Positions 48,301 to 60,449 of a DNA stretch of 64,000 nt are shown one piece after another; within the stretch, counting starts at the first letter, position 1, and every line of letters starts with the position of its first letter. Where the stretch lies: NCBI GenBank assembly GCA_910574455.1, contig CAJSYZ010000008.1, positions 2,172,707-2,236,706 on the forward strand, given 5' to 3'. The position numbers and the translations under genes were made by a program. The notes below the pieces were generated by a model, which did not search any database, was not told where the DNA came from, and worked only from the letters and a program-made list of their open reading frames with translations. Source of the DNA: Trichaptum fuscoviolaceum. Taxonomy: Eukaryota; Basidiomycota; Agaricomycetes; Hymenochaetales; Trichaptaceae.

Positions 48301-49460
48301 GTTGCGAAGTTCCTTGGAAGTAATAAGACGTGAGCAAAGAGAAACAAGAGAAAAGAATAGCACATACCATGTCAGGTTACCCGATCACTGGCATCCCAAG
48401 CCATGGCAAGTACTAGCACTTGGCTCGGTAGCTGGTAATATCACTGACATATGGGGTTGTCCTTCGGTTGGCTTCTCATCGGGCGAATAAAGATCTCCAA
48501 TGGCGTCGGTTTCCGCAAATATACTTACTATCCCGTCGGTCTGTGATTCATCTTTGGTTACGTCGTAGTCAGGTGGGCTGTAGGAGAATTCCGGCTCTCC
48601 AGGTGGCACAGCGTACCCGACAACTATCTGCGTCTCGAGACTGGTGTATGCGAGGTATACCTCATCGACCTTACTTGCTGAACGAAAGAATGTCCTGTCG
48701 GCGTCGGCCTGTTCGTTGGCAGCCCAGTTGGCGCTGCTCAAGCGTGCTTCGTGTCTGAGGTGAGCAAGACTATCGAAGCGCGAAGCGGAGGGAAATCGTG
48801 ATCATCGCTGCCGCTATCGTGAGTGAGGGAACATCCTTGACTTGCTCTTCCGTGTCCATAGAGTCGTCCTTCTCCAGGTAAGGAGCGTGGTGTAAAAGGA
48901 GTGTGGTATGAAACGAGTGTGGTGGTAAAGGAGTGGACGGAGAAAGGAGATGTCTACGGGGAGGTGGAGGAAGGAAGTCAAGGAGGGAATTCGATGAGGA
49001 TCCCCCTGGACGAAAACGCTAGGAATATATACCATGGAGGGAGGTGGCTGACATTCTAGATCGCCCGTGTCCACTGTATTCGAAGGCTGACAATCCGCTA
49101 ACGTTTCCAGGACCTTGAAGCTTTCGCCGGTGGCAAAATGTGTTGCGGGCCCCTGGATCGTGTAACTCCTTAGATGTCAGAGTTCGTAGCTTTGCGGAAT
49201 TAATCCCTAGTAATCAGCGCAGTATTATCGCGTAGAAAGTTATGTGGATGAAAAACTTCAGCGGGGAGCTGGGAAAAGTGGCTGGAAACTTGAACGGACC
49301 TTGGATCTGTATTCAATGACGCGAAAGTGTAGGTGGCTGACTAGTGCCCAGATTTCGGAAGAGAGTTTCCTGTCAACTGTTTCGATATTGGGTTTGAAGA
49401 TGAAGGCCTTATGCGTAGAGTTACAATCATTCTGTGAAAGAGTTGGGGTTGCTTCAAGTT
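45320..49460 (-). mobile_element. Dispersed repeat, copy B (inverted)
   Basis: Reverse complement of copies A and C. The core is 45523-49094 (3572 bp). Beyond the core it stays close to copy C on both sides (to about 49460 and about 45330), whereas A diverges there. It shares single-base variants with A at some sites (AC of the D codon in DYDV near 48565; CAGTGCCACC near 48105) and with C at others (CACCTCAGAC near 48760; ATCCTGGTGC near 47512). It carries the same tandem units and splice-like signals, read on the minus strand. Confidence 0.8.
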
Positions 49461-50059
49461 ATCGTCCATGTCCGCTGGATTGTCCAGGTTCAAACCTGTG
49501 TCTTTCAATGTTTAGATCTGAAAGTCATAAGGCCTCTCAGGCTAACTCAGTAAGCCTTGCTTTCCTTTGTAAGTCGTTTTGATGCGTAAACAAATATATG
49601 AGTGAAGATGAACATGACTCCATGAGCGTTGGGCCGTTGTTGCGAGAGTACTAGAGCCTCACTGGCATACTACAGTAAGTACTAAATCATCGAACTTGAA
49701 CATTGCTTAAATTTCTCACGGCTTCTTGAACAGAAGTTGAAGTTGAAGTTGCAGGATCATATGAAGTTGGCTCTTCAGACAAACTCGACAGTCGAAATAA
49801 ATTCTCGCTTCACATATACGCAAAGTTTCATCTTTCATCAGATCAATGCATGCCAACTGGTTTCAGATGTGTCGCTCAGCCATACCACATACAGAACCCA
49901 GATTCAATGCAGATCCTCGTCGATATGGCTCAATGCCTGCAACCTTAGTTCAAAGCCAACGGATGCCCATTGTGCACTGGCAGAAAGGTGAAATGCATAG
50001 TTGACTTTATAGAAGACATACAGTAAAGGCTACAGCCAGTGTCGTGGAATTAATGGGTA
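49461..50059. other. Non-homologous spacer in copy B
   Basis: Not matched by the corresponding part of copy C. Contains a GAAGTTGAAGTTGAAGTT module patch at 49733-49760. No supported gene. Confidence 0.4.
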
Positions 50060-50550
50060 TGCAGTCTGGGCTCTATGATTCATTCGACGTCTGGCGATTT
50101 CATCTCCTGTCGTCATTTGAGAAGTGAGTTGGATCTACTACACTTCTCTGTTATCAGTCCGTCTCACCCACTGCATACCTAAGTTTCTAAAGCCGACCTA
50201 ATCGCGAAATCTATCCGTTCACACCGTGAGCTACCAGCGGACATAGCATGGCGAGAACATCTTTTTTTTTCGAATGCACACTCGGTGATGCGCCGGTCAA
50301 AAGTCAAAATATAACTGATTTAATGAGCCATTCGCACACAGCGCACTCGCCATCTCACATCTGGCTTCTCCGATCGGAGTCTAATCCCCACAATCCTCTT
50401 CTGTGTAGATTCATCTCGGAGGCAATTCTTAGTGTGTGGACGCGCTGAATGACGCTCCGTGGCGTCGGCACGTCTATTGGCACAAGGTCCGGGGAGATAC
50501 TATGTGGGCTTTTTGACCTGGCGTTATAGTTTGTACTCGGACGGTACGGA
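50060..50550 (-). repeat. Head segment of repeat family, copy B side
   Basis: The reverse complement matches 54813-55250, with shared open reading (VHTLRIASEMNLHRRGLWGL). It is more distantly related to 27240-27560 and 62280-62560. The matching order (head, spacer, core) shows that copies B and C were longer than the core. Confidence 0.75.
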
Positions 50551-50559
50551 TTCACTCAC

Positions 50560-51852
50560 GACCCATCCAAGAGGCGAAACCCTTCGAATTGGATCGGTCT
50601 GACAAGACGAAACACTCCCATCACCCTCACTATTGCACTCTGCCGTGTATGGTATCTTATTCAAGCCCAACGGATCAAGGGCACAATTCATTTATGGTAC
50701 AATAATATCTATTCACAATCAATTTCTACGGCCACACCCAGAAACCAGGATTTTTACAAACAGTAGAGCACAAGCTAAGTTAGTACAGAGTTAGCCTGGA
50801 ATATGCTGGAATATGTATGTACTCAGCAGAACACCAAATTGTGAACTGGATGATCTTTTCGGATTGGCAGAAACTGAAAAAAACGACGGTGAAGATATAT
50901 GAACATGAATGGCAAATATATTGAAAAGTGAGATGGTGACCTCGGCATAGCCGGAGGTCCACAAATGGAGGTTGTGAATGGGCGAAGGACGGTGAATATG
51001 TGCGGGGAAATGATGAAGGATGAAAAGGGTGTGCGCAGACAGGAGTAGGAATCATGACACAAGAGAGCGAACGGGACAAATAAATCGTCCCCGAAGTACA
51101 CGACCTTGCAAAGAAAATAAGAAAAACACGGTAACGTGTCTGCGGCACCAGCAACAGCACGAACACAGACTTGCGTGAAGAAAAGGGACGGCGAAAAGTC
51201 AAGACAGGTATGACAAATGATTCATTTTGAAATGAAATGGGGATGAGTAGATGCATTGATATATTGGGGGCGGGGGCGACCGATACCGATGACGAGGTGG
51301 AGAAGGGAGTATGTGTGTATGTATAACAGCCAGGAGCGAAGAATCCAGTCCAGTTCCAGCAGGGATTGATAGGCGATGATGTACACGAGTGATTGTAGGG
51401 AGGAGGGTGAGGATGAGATGTCGCCTTTAAGCCAGATAATCATGAATATATATGTGGATATATACCAACGAATAAGGATGAAGGCAGATAGGTATCGCGA
51501 TGGTGCAAAAAATAATGAGCGACGAGATCCTGCGAGACAGATAGATGAATGACAGATATTTGGCGAGCGGCGATAGGGCCGGGCGGTAAGACGATAAAGA
51601 TTGGACAGGTTAATATGTTACGAGATACTTGAGGCAAATGAGTGCACGAAAACGAAAGTGAGTTTGTTCGAAAGAGATCCTCGATACTGGTGGTGATACA
51701 TTTATACGATATTTTCTTTTCGCGGACGTGGCCAGGAGAATTCCTGAACTTTCGTCTCTTTGAAGTGGTCGGGTGCTTGGTGGTTGTTTTTCTTCATTGG
51801 AAGTAGAGCGTTCTGAGTGTTGTGGGCTGCAGGGGAAAAGGAAGAAGCCTGG
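50560..51852. other. 3' flank of the Ser-rich protein gene
   Basis: Low-complexity, purine-rich on the plus strand. Long minus-strand frames (50780-51256, 51222-51443) are compositionally biased and do not splice onto the gene end, so they are probably untranslated or intergenic DNA. Confidence 0.4.
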
Positions 51853-53602
51853 TTAATGAAGCTGGAAGGCATCTCCTAGTCCAGAGCCGCTGTGCTCAAC
51901 CTCTTCTTCAACGGCGGTGGCGAGGCTCCCGAACGAAATGCGCCGAGGGAGCGCAGCCCGCGGGAAATTGGTCGTCTTTACCCGGCGGAGCGTCTTCTGA
52001 GGGGAGACCAACGGAGACATCACGTCTGAGGACGGGGGCGAGATCGCGGGCGACTGCAAAGCAACAGGGATAGGGTTGGGCTGCGGATTGGGTAGCTCGG
52101 CGCCAAACATGGAGGACGACCGGGTGAGTCTGACCTTGGATGAGGTCTTCCTAGACCGCACGGAGCCCTTCGGCGTCGCCGTCCCTGTGGACTTCAGAGT
52201 CGAGGAAGAGGTGACTTTGGAAAGTGAGGAGCTGGCTTTGCTCGACGCAGCGGAGCTCGTGATTCGCTGCTTCTTGACTTTCTTGCCGCGCACCTTTTCT
52301 TCGTCATCGCTAGATGGATATATGTCGAGCTGTTGTTGGTGTTTAGCCAGTTCGTGCGCAGGGGAGTTCTCCTTCTGGTCATCGATGCTCATCCGACTGC
52401 TCGACGAGCGAGTCGAGAGCGTCCCGAAGGACGGGGCGCGCTTCAGCGAATGGCCCAGACCATTCTTGCTCGGTGAGGTAAATGACCCCGATCGTTTGAT
52501 GGTCGGCACAGCGAGAAGCGACGTCATGTCGCAGCTCATGACATTGCTGGTCACGCCCCATGGGATTGTCGGCAAATTCGAAATTGTCGTTGTGGAACGA
52601 CGCAACCTGGGTCCGCGGCTCATGCAGAGGGATGAAGCGGAGTTACGATGATGCAGATCATCGGTGGGGGTGGTGGGAGTGTATGGATCGTCACCGAGGC
52701 TGAACGGTCGAGAAGCCCCAGAAAGGGGCGAGTCGGGTGAGCGTGCATACGGATTACCGGCAGGATTCATGATGGTTCTGTCGACACGCTGCAGGCGGGT
52801 TGATAGTCTGATGGCAGCAGTAGTACAAAGCGTGAGCACTCGATAGCAAACAAGAGCTTCGCAACGCTTCCTTGACATGGAAGACGTACCTATCAATACT
52901 CTTTTCGTGATTCAGTGAGTTGCCCTTGAGAAAGTCCATGCTCGACTGCCGGTAGAGGGGTTTCTTGGGAACGTTGTTTGTCGACTGGAGGATTCCATCG
53001 TTCGGCGGACGATCAGAGATACGAGGGCGGTCGTCTTGACTGCGACTCCGTGCGAGATTGAGGAGCTTGACGCGCGTCGAGCGAACGGAGTGTGGCCATT
53101 CAAGTGGGTCCTTTGCGTGGATGATGCTGCGGGAGATCTTATCGAGCACATTTGGAGGGGGTATGGACCCGTTGAAGGGGGTGAGGAGATGGGAGGGTAG
53201 GGCGTCGAGTGTCTGATTTGATAAGGACGCGAATTAGCGTAATCTCATTACGTCCAGGCTCAGAGCCTGCCAGTGCGCGTCGCGACGCGCCTCACAGGCA
53301 GAAAGACGAAGGCTCACCTTGTTCAGCAACGCCAGCTGGTCTGATGTCCATTCCCATTCCATCTCGTCGTCCGCAGCGTCATAGTTCGAGCTGTTCCAGC
53401 TGTCGGTACTTTTACGCGGCGCACCCGAATCGAGTTTGAAGAGAGAGGGCGAAGACATTCCACAGCTGCTTCTCGGAGTGCGCGGGGAGGGCTCGGCGTC
53501 GCCAGGCTGGGAGGGACGCGCCGCCGACGTCCGACGCGGCAACGGTGGGTGGGGGAGAACGAGTGACAGAGATGAGATCGGAGCAGAACGCCTGGGATGC
53601 AT
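51853..53602 (-). CDS. Ser/Thr-rich, probably nuclear protein, 520 aa
   Basis: Exons 53602-53318, 53212-52890 and 52807-51853 close in frame. Residues 1-75 are Pro/Ser/Arg-rich. A compact conserved-looking block follows (EWEWTSDQLALLNK, TLDALPSHLLTPFNGSIPPP, LDKISRSIIHAKDPLEWP) at about 78-140. The rest is low-complexity with many SP/TP and RxxS sites (RSPDSPLSG, PTTPTDDL, KRAPSFGTLS), an acidic patch and a basic nuclear-localisation-like string (KVRGKKVKKQR). The conserved block plus a disordered phospho-tail suggests a regulator controlled by proline-directed kinases; that is inference. I do not recognise a named family. It sits alone between the inverted repeats B and C. Confidence 0.75.
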
Positions 53603-54812
53603 TATTGGTCGAAGCAGATACTAGACTGATTGTTCGTGAAAGTGAGAAATAGAACAAATGAACGGGATAGACGATGTTGGGGGAAGGGGGGCGACGGTGA
53701 GCTCGTCGACGACTGCGAAGATATCGACGAGGAGGAAGCAGACGGTGGAATAGTGGGGTGATGTGGGAGACTATAATGTACCTTGGTCAACACGTTGCAA
53801 CGCCTCGAGGCCCGACTGACAGGGCTGCCTTCCCCCGTGCTGGCCTTATATAAGTTGACGCGTCTTGCCCGGCCCTAAACCATCCATCATTAGCGCGCCA
53901 CCTACGCGCTGCGGCCTTGCAACCACAATCAAAGAGTCATAGAATGCAATCTGTTTCAGATCTCTACTTTTAGGCGTGATAACGTTCAGGCAACCATAAA
54001 TGGCTGGGAAAGTACGAACAGCAGTGGTCTCGGTGGACGTCCCGGCAATTTCGATGAAATTGCTGGCTGAGAGTTGGCGCCTGTGGTTGTGGGAGGTCAA
54101 GAAGATGTTGGGCTTCGACGAGCAGCGTGCCACTGCTTTATACCCTCTGAAATGCGCCGAACAAACAGTCTTAAAATTGTGATCTGGATGAGCTACGGGA
54201 TCCAAGATCGATGGACTGTAAACAAATGCCTCATTCAGCCACCCAAGGCTCAGCGGATAAGGAAAGTATGCTGAAATAAATATTATTCAGAATTAATTCT
54301 CTTCGTTCTTGAAATACTAAGGGGTTGGACAGGGAAAAATCAAGCAATCATCTGCTGCAGCTGTCATACGGAAGAGTGAAACTGATCCTCTGTGAAGCGC
54401 TGCCTCTCGCCTGCAAGTATACGGCAATACACTGTATCACCGTCGGATCTCGGTGCAGCGATCTGTGTTGACTAGGCTTGGTAACGTGAAGTCCACACTC
54501 ATATGTTGTATTTTTGAGCTCGTCCAAACATACCATTCCGTTATGTTGCAACACATGCTCAGGGTCAACAGCCTCCTGACATATACCACATCCACATCCA
54601 CCACGATTCGTCGCATACATCTGTCTTGCCGATTCATCAGCCTATCCACAAATCTTGGAAGAGAATCGACCCCTCGTGCCAGAAAATGTCGAGACCGGAT
54701 AGCTGTTGGCTTCCACCACCAAGACAGATCTTTCCACCCATGTCCACATCTACTACCCGTGAAGGGCCATCTTCATTTGTGAGATGTGAAGAACAGAGAG
54801 TGCTCTTATTAT
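53603..54812. other. Intergenic, promoter side of the Ser-rich gene
   Basis: Pyrimidine and purine tracts at 53640-53770 look like a fungal promoter and leader. Small open frames at 54000-54182 and 54348-54620 have no recognisable content. Confidence 0.4.
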
Positions 54813-55250
54813 GCGTACCTTCCGAATACAAACTATAACGCCCGGTCAAAGAGCCCATCTCCATTCTTCGTCCTATCGGACCCCGGACCTCGTGGTAATA
54901 GACGTGCCTACACCGCCGAGCACCATTCAGTTCGTCCACACACTAAGAATTGCCTCCGAGATGAATCTACACAGAAGAGGATTGTGGGGATTAGACTCCG
55001 ATCGGAGAACCCAGATGTGAGATGGCAGGTGCGGTGTGATGCAATGGAAGAGATGTCGGTGGTCGCAGAGAAAGTCAGCGCCATGCTATGTCCGCTGGTA
55101 GCTCACGGTGTGAACGGATAGATGTCGCGATTAGGTCGGCTTCGAAAGCTCCGGTATGCAGTGGGTGAGACGGTCTGATAACAGAGAACTATAGTAATTC
55201 CAGCGGTTGGGGTGCGACGGAAGACAAAATCCCCGAAAGCCGAATAATTC
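54813..55250 (+). repeat. Head segment of repeat family, copy C side
   Basis: Matches 50060-50550 in inverse orientation at high but not perfect similarity, and more weakly 27240-27560 and 62280-62560. The spacer 55251-55714 is not shared with copy B. Confidence 0.75.
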
Positions 55251-55714
55251 ATAGTGTTCAAATGTTCTTCACCGATGAGCAAGCTTGCATATCCGACGCT
55301 TCTCTATCCCATGGCGATGATACGAAGACAGCAAATCCTCTAACTACCCTGGGAGCAAGGCCCGACCCGTGCACAATCACGGGACATTCTGAGGTCGAAA
55401 TACAGACCTGAGGAACATGGTACAGAGTTCGAGGGCCTGTCTTTCTTTCAGACAATGTTGTGGTAAGGACTGAGGAAGGCTGTCTTCAACTTGCCTACAA
55501 CTTGTACCAGTAGCCGTGAGAATCTGAATTTTTTAAACCTTCTGCTCCGAGTCATTGCTCAGCCTACAGTAGCTCAATAGTAGCATCCCACTGCACATAT
55601 CACTTGTCAAGAATAACTCTAATGAAACGGGCTTACAGAGGTGGTAGGAGCGAGGTACTGTTTAACGTTCAGATCTATCATTTTTTGACTGACACACCAG
55701 CTGTAGGTTTTGGA

Positions 55715-58700
55715 AAACCCAGCGTACTTGAGGCAACCCCAACTCTTTCACAGAATGATTGTAACTCTACGCATAAGGCCTTCATCTTCAAACCCAATAT
55801 CGAAACAGTTGACAGGAAACTCTCTTCCGAAATCTGGGCACTAGTCAGCCACCTACACCTTTCGCGTCATTGAATCCAGATCCAAGGTCCGTTCAAGTTT
55901 CCAGCCACTTTCCCGAGCTCCCCGCTGAAGTTTTTCATCCTCATAACTTTATACGCGATAGTACTGCGCTGATTACTAGGGGTTAATTCAGCAAAGCTAC
56001 GAACTCTGACATCTAAGGAGTTACACGATCTAGGGGCCCACAACTCATTTTGCCACCGGCGAAAGCTTCAAGGTCCTGGAAACGTTAGCGGATTGTCAGC
56101 CTTCGAATACAGTGGACACGGGCGATCTAGAATGTCAGCCACCTTCCTCCATGGTATATATTCCTAGCGTTTTCGTCCAGGGAGATCCCCATCGAATTCC
56201 CTCCTTGACTTCCTTCCTCCACCTCCCCGTAGACATCTCCTTCCTCCGTCCACTCCTTTACCACCACACTCGTTTCATACCACACTCCTTATACACCACG
56301 CTCCTTACCTGGAGAAGGACGACTCTATGGACACGGAAGAGCAAGTCAAGGATGTTCCCTCACTCACGATAGCGGCAGCGATGATCACGATTTCCCTCCG
56401 CTTCGCGCTTCGATAGTCTTGCTCACCTCAGACACGAAGCACGCTTGAGCAGCGCCTACTGGGCTGCCAACAAACAGGCCGACGCCGACAGGACATTCTT
56501 TCGTTCAGCAAGTAAGGTCGATGAGGTATACCTCGCATACACCAGTCTCGAGACGCAGATAGTTGTCGGGTACGCTGTGCCACCTGGAGAGCCGGAATTC
56601 TCCTACAGCCCACCTGAATACGACGTAACCAAAGATGAATCACAGACCGACGGGATAGTAAGTATATTTGCGGAAACCGACGCCATTGGAGATCTTTATT
56701 CGCCCGATGAGAAGCCAACCGAAGGACAACCCCATATGTCAGTGATATTACCAGCTACCGAGCCAAGTGCTAGTACTTGCCATGGCTTGGGATGCCAGTG
56801 ATCGGGTAACCTGACATGGTATGTGCTATTCTTTTCTCTTGTTTCTCTTTGCTCACGTCTTATTACTTCCAAGGAACTTCGCAACGACAAACTCATCAGC
56901 CATTTACAGCTCTCCAACCACTCCAACTCCGCTTATACTTCGCCCATCGCGTTCCAGCCATTCAGGCTCTCTGCTTCGTCACTATCTGCACCATTTGACT
57001 CGAGTGGTGTCTGCTCGACACTACCTTCCATTCGACCTTTGAACCTCAATAGAAAGAACTCTTGTTCTCGCTGTCCGTGCCACCCGATCAGTGGCAGGAC
57101 TAGCCCAGTCTCGATACTCAAGCACCCAACCCCCAAAAGTCCGCCAAGTTCTTGTGCTACTCGTCGACTGATTCGCCTCCTTCGACGCTCCTGCACAAAC
57201 CGGGTGCTGCTTCCGATGCACCCCGGACAACCCTCCATCGATTTACGCCGCCGCTCTAGCATATCCTCCGTCACGATTCTTGATGGCGCTGCTCGCGGGG
57301 CAAATAAGTTGGCATTGCGTTCTCGACATTGCCAGTATAGCAGAGGCTTTTTATCACATCGTAGGCATCACTTTTTATCGACGCTCGATAGCTTACTGAA
57401 CTTCAGAATTAGTGTATGCCTCGGGTCCATTAGCTTGGACGGCAGTCCCCCTTCCGAAAACGTAAGCATATTCTTCTCCTTCTGTTCATGAATACCATGC
57501 TCACCTTCAGACGCAGTGTAGGAAGTTTCCACCCAGACATCCATAAGCCTGGGTCCAATCTGTTACGTGGCAGACCATTTCCGATAACGTGAGCATTTAC
57601 CCTCTTAATTGCATGCTATCTTTCTCACCCTCAGTCTAGGAAGTTTTCCATTTAGTCTTCAACAACCATCCTGGTGCAGTTACTGACGCACCTGAGTTTG
57701 CGTCCGCTGAGCAACCTCGTTAATCATCCGCTACCGCTCCCGTCACGATAGTTTCTCGGGTTTCTGACATTCGCCTGTCAGCGATCTACGATACATGTGA
57801 CCTGTCGGGCTAGCGCCAAACATGCCCTTGCTTGTCAGTCACAAGGATACTGGCGAGCGACGTGTCAAGTCCCGTGATGCACGACATTTGCTACTATTCA
57901 TGATCGTACGTCCACCTTTCTCTTGTTACGCGCTGCCATCCTAACTCCTTTTAACAGTGATCGAAAGGGACCCATTCCAGCAGTTCTCAGCAGCCAAGAA
58001 AGCAGAGTACCGAAGAAGACATCAAGAGTAGAGCCACCCTGTCCTGAGGTCCCATGAATCTCGAGTCTAGCAATGGAATCCAAGCGGCGACCAGTCAATC
58101 GACCCTCTCACCCACTCCCTGTGGTGCCTTGTCAACAGCAGGACTGTGCACAAGTCCTGCTGGGGGATTGCCTAGGCCAGGCATTTCCTCATCAGCGGCA
58201 GATCTAGGCCAGATCTAATGCTGCAAGGTTTGACTAGACAGACTGCGCCTAGGCCAGGCTCAGTCTCGTCGGCGTCAAGGTCGCCCACTAAGCGCACACG
58301 TTCTCGCGCTCACGATTCCCGCTCTCCACGCAAAGACTCCACCGATGACGACCATCACTCCTGGACATTCTGCTCTTTGACACTTCTGCTTGGCTCTGTA
58401 CTCGTTCTGCTTCTGTGGTCCTTTCCCCTCACCTAGGGACCTTGGGATAGCTGTAGCTCTGGAAAGCAGCCTGGATTGACTCCTGCTCTGAGTCGATCCG
58501 TCTTTTCTTCTCACTCGTCTCGTTCTAATCTCTTGCTGGACGATGTTGGATACTCAAGTGAACTACCAACACGCAATTACCGAGGAACGGCTGACATCAG
58601 TGCTTCGACCTATTAGAAGATATACACTATTGGTTGTAACAAAATCTTCGCTGCCGGGCTTAGCACTGACCTCGCCAACCTTCCGGAATTCCTGGTGGTC

Positions 58701-59875
58701 TACAAGACCAATCGACATCAAGACCGACTTCCATTTGACACTGATTCGCCTCTTTGTCACGCTCTTTGGATGGGTCTTCTGGCAAATTTCTCTTGCCTTC
58801 TTAATCTTGTCTCCATCATAATTTCCTGCTGGGCGATGTTCGACACTCAAAGAGTTTTGTGAACTACCACACGCAATTTCTGAACACAGGCTGGTTATCA
58901 CTGCTTCGACCTATTAGAAGATCTACACTATTCGTTGTAACAGAATCTTCGCTGCCGGGCTTAGCACTTGACCATGCGCACCATTCGGATTTCCTGGTGG
59001 TCTACAAGACCGTTCGACATCAAGACCGTCTTCCACTTGGCATTGATTCGCCTCTCTGCCACTCCCATTGGATGGGTCTACTGGCAAACTTCCCTTCTCC
59101 CCTCTCGTCTCTTTTTCTTCTGCTGGACGATACTCGACACTCAAGGAGTCTCGTGAACTACCTCACGCAATTTCCGAAGATCGGCTGGTTATCACTGCTT
59201 CGACCTATTAGAAGATATACACTATTCGTTGTAACAACATCTTCGCTGCCGGGCTTAGCATTGGACCACGCCAAACAATCGGAATTCCTGGTGGTCTTCA
59301 AGACCGTTCGATATCATGACCAACTTCCATCGGACACTGATTCGCCTCTTTGTCACGCTCTTTGGATAGGTCTACTGGCTATACTCTCTCTCAGTCTCCT
59401 CTTATATACCCTGGTCTCGCTCGATTCTCAAGGAGTCTCGCAAGCTTCCAATCGGAATTACTGGACACCGACTGGCAATCACTGTTTCGGCCTACTAGAA
59501 GGTACTACGCTTCGCCAGGGACAGCCACTCTTGTAGGGAGAGCTGGTTATCGTCTTCTATCGTTGTGGATCATCCTTCGCTTTCGGGCTAAGCACTTGAC
59601 CACGTCAAATATCCGGAATTCTTGGTAGCACGCAAGTCCGTTCGACATCTCTGGGACATATTATTTGTTTGTGACTGTCTTTCTTAATCTGTATTCATCT
59701 CCTGTACTGCTTGGTACTGCACACACTCCTTTGATCTGTTTTCTTACTTTTCTCTCTCTCATCTCTCTTTCGTACTTGTACATAGTACCATACACACTCC
59801 TTTGGGCTTTGGTTTTTCATTATAGAAAATGGCTTTGTAAAAATTCTTATTGATGGCTATCTAAGATTTAAGCTT
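55715..59875 (+). mobile_element. Dispersed repeat, copy C
   Basis: The core is 56092-59653 (3562 bp), nearly identical to A (same orientation) and B (inverse). The flanks 55715-56091 and 59654-59875 match B closely and A only loosely. Contents are the same: acidic frame at 56445-56801, Ser/Arg-rich frame at 56823-57491, palindrome cluster, and four tandem units at 58540-59650. No transposition enzyme is encoded. Confidence 0.8.
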
Positions 59876-60449
59876 CTGCGTCAGGAGTTATGCGGTTAAA
59901 AAACTCAGTCGTTATTATAGTTCAAGTACACATGACTGTCACTGCCTCTTTGGCTTCACCTCATCTCGCATTGATTGGCGATGGCAGCTGTGATTTTGTT
60001 ACTTTTTTTTTCTACCACTTTGAGGTCAAGTTCAAGTTTATGCCGACTCGGAGACTGGAGGTCAGCTCTCTTGCATCCAACCTTCGCAGTTCAATGCCCT
60101 TCTGCTATATATGCTAACCTATAATACCAAGAACTGGGCGAGCGGTAGCTATGGTTTAGGTACTGATATGATTATGAATCTTAGGATTCTCGAGTTGGCG
60201 GATTTTCATCGTGAGCAATGAATAAATTGCGTTACTTGATTTCTGAAAGTGCATCACGATATGGTCTCCGAATAATGCATTGTGTATATATTATTACGCT
60301 GACTTCTCTTCGGCAGGAGCTGCACTTTCCCCTAGTCTACGAGTTAGACCCTGGGTGACGACGGACGCACCGTCTATGGCCACCAACCCACCACCTCACC
60401 CTTCAAGACTAGCCTATGTCCACCACAAGGGAGTAAGAGTCTTTGAAGC
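59876..60449. other. Spacer between copy C and D2
   Basis: No gene seen. A GGTCAAGTTCAAGTTTA module lies at 60024-60042. Confidence 0.4.

Noticed and set aside
50780..51640. Membrane-protein genes on the minus strand downstream of the Ser-rich gene
   Set aside because: Phe/Ser/Leu-rich frames arise from purine-rich flanking DNA, overlap in two frames and lack splice or start support.
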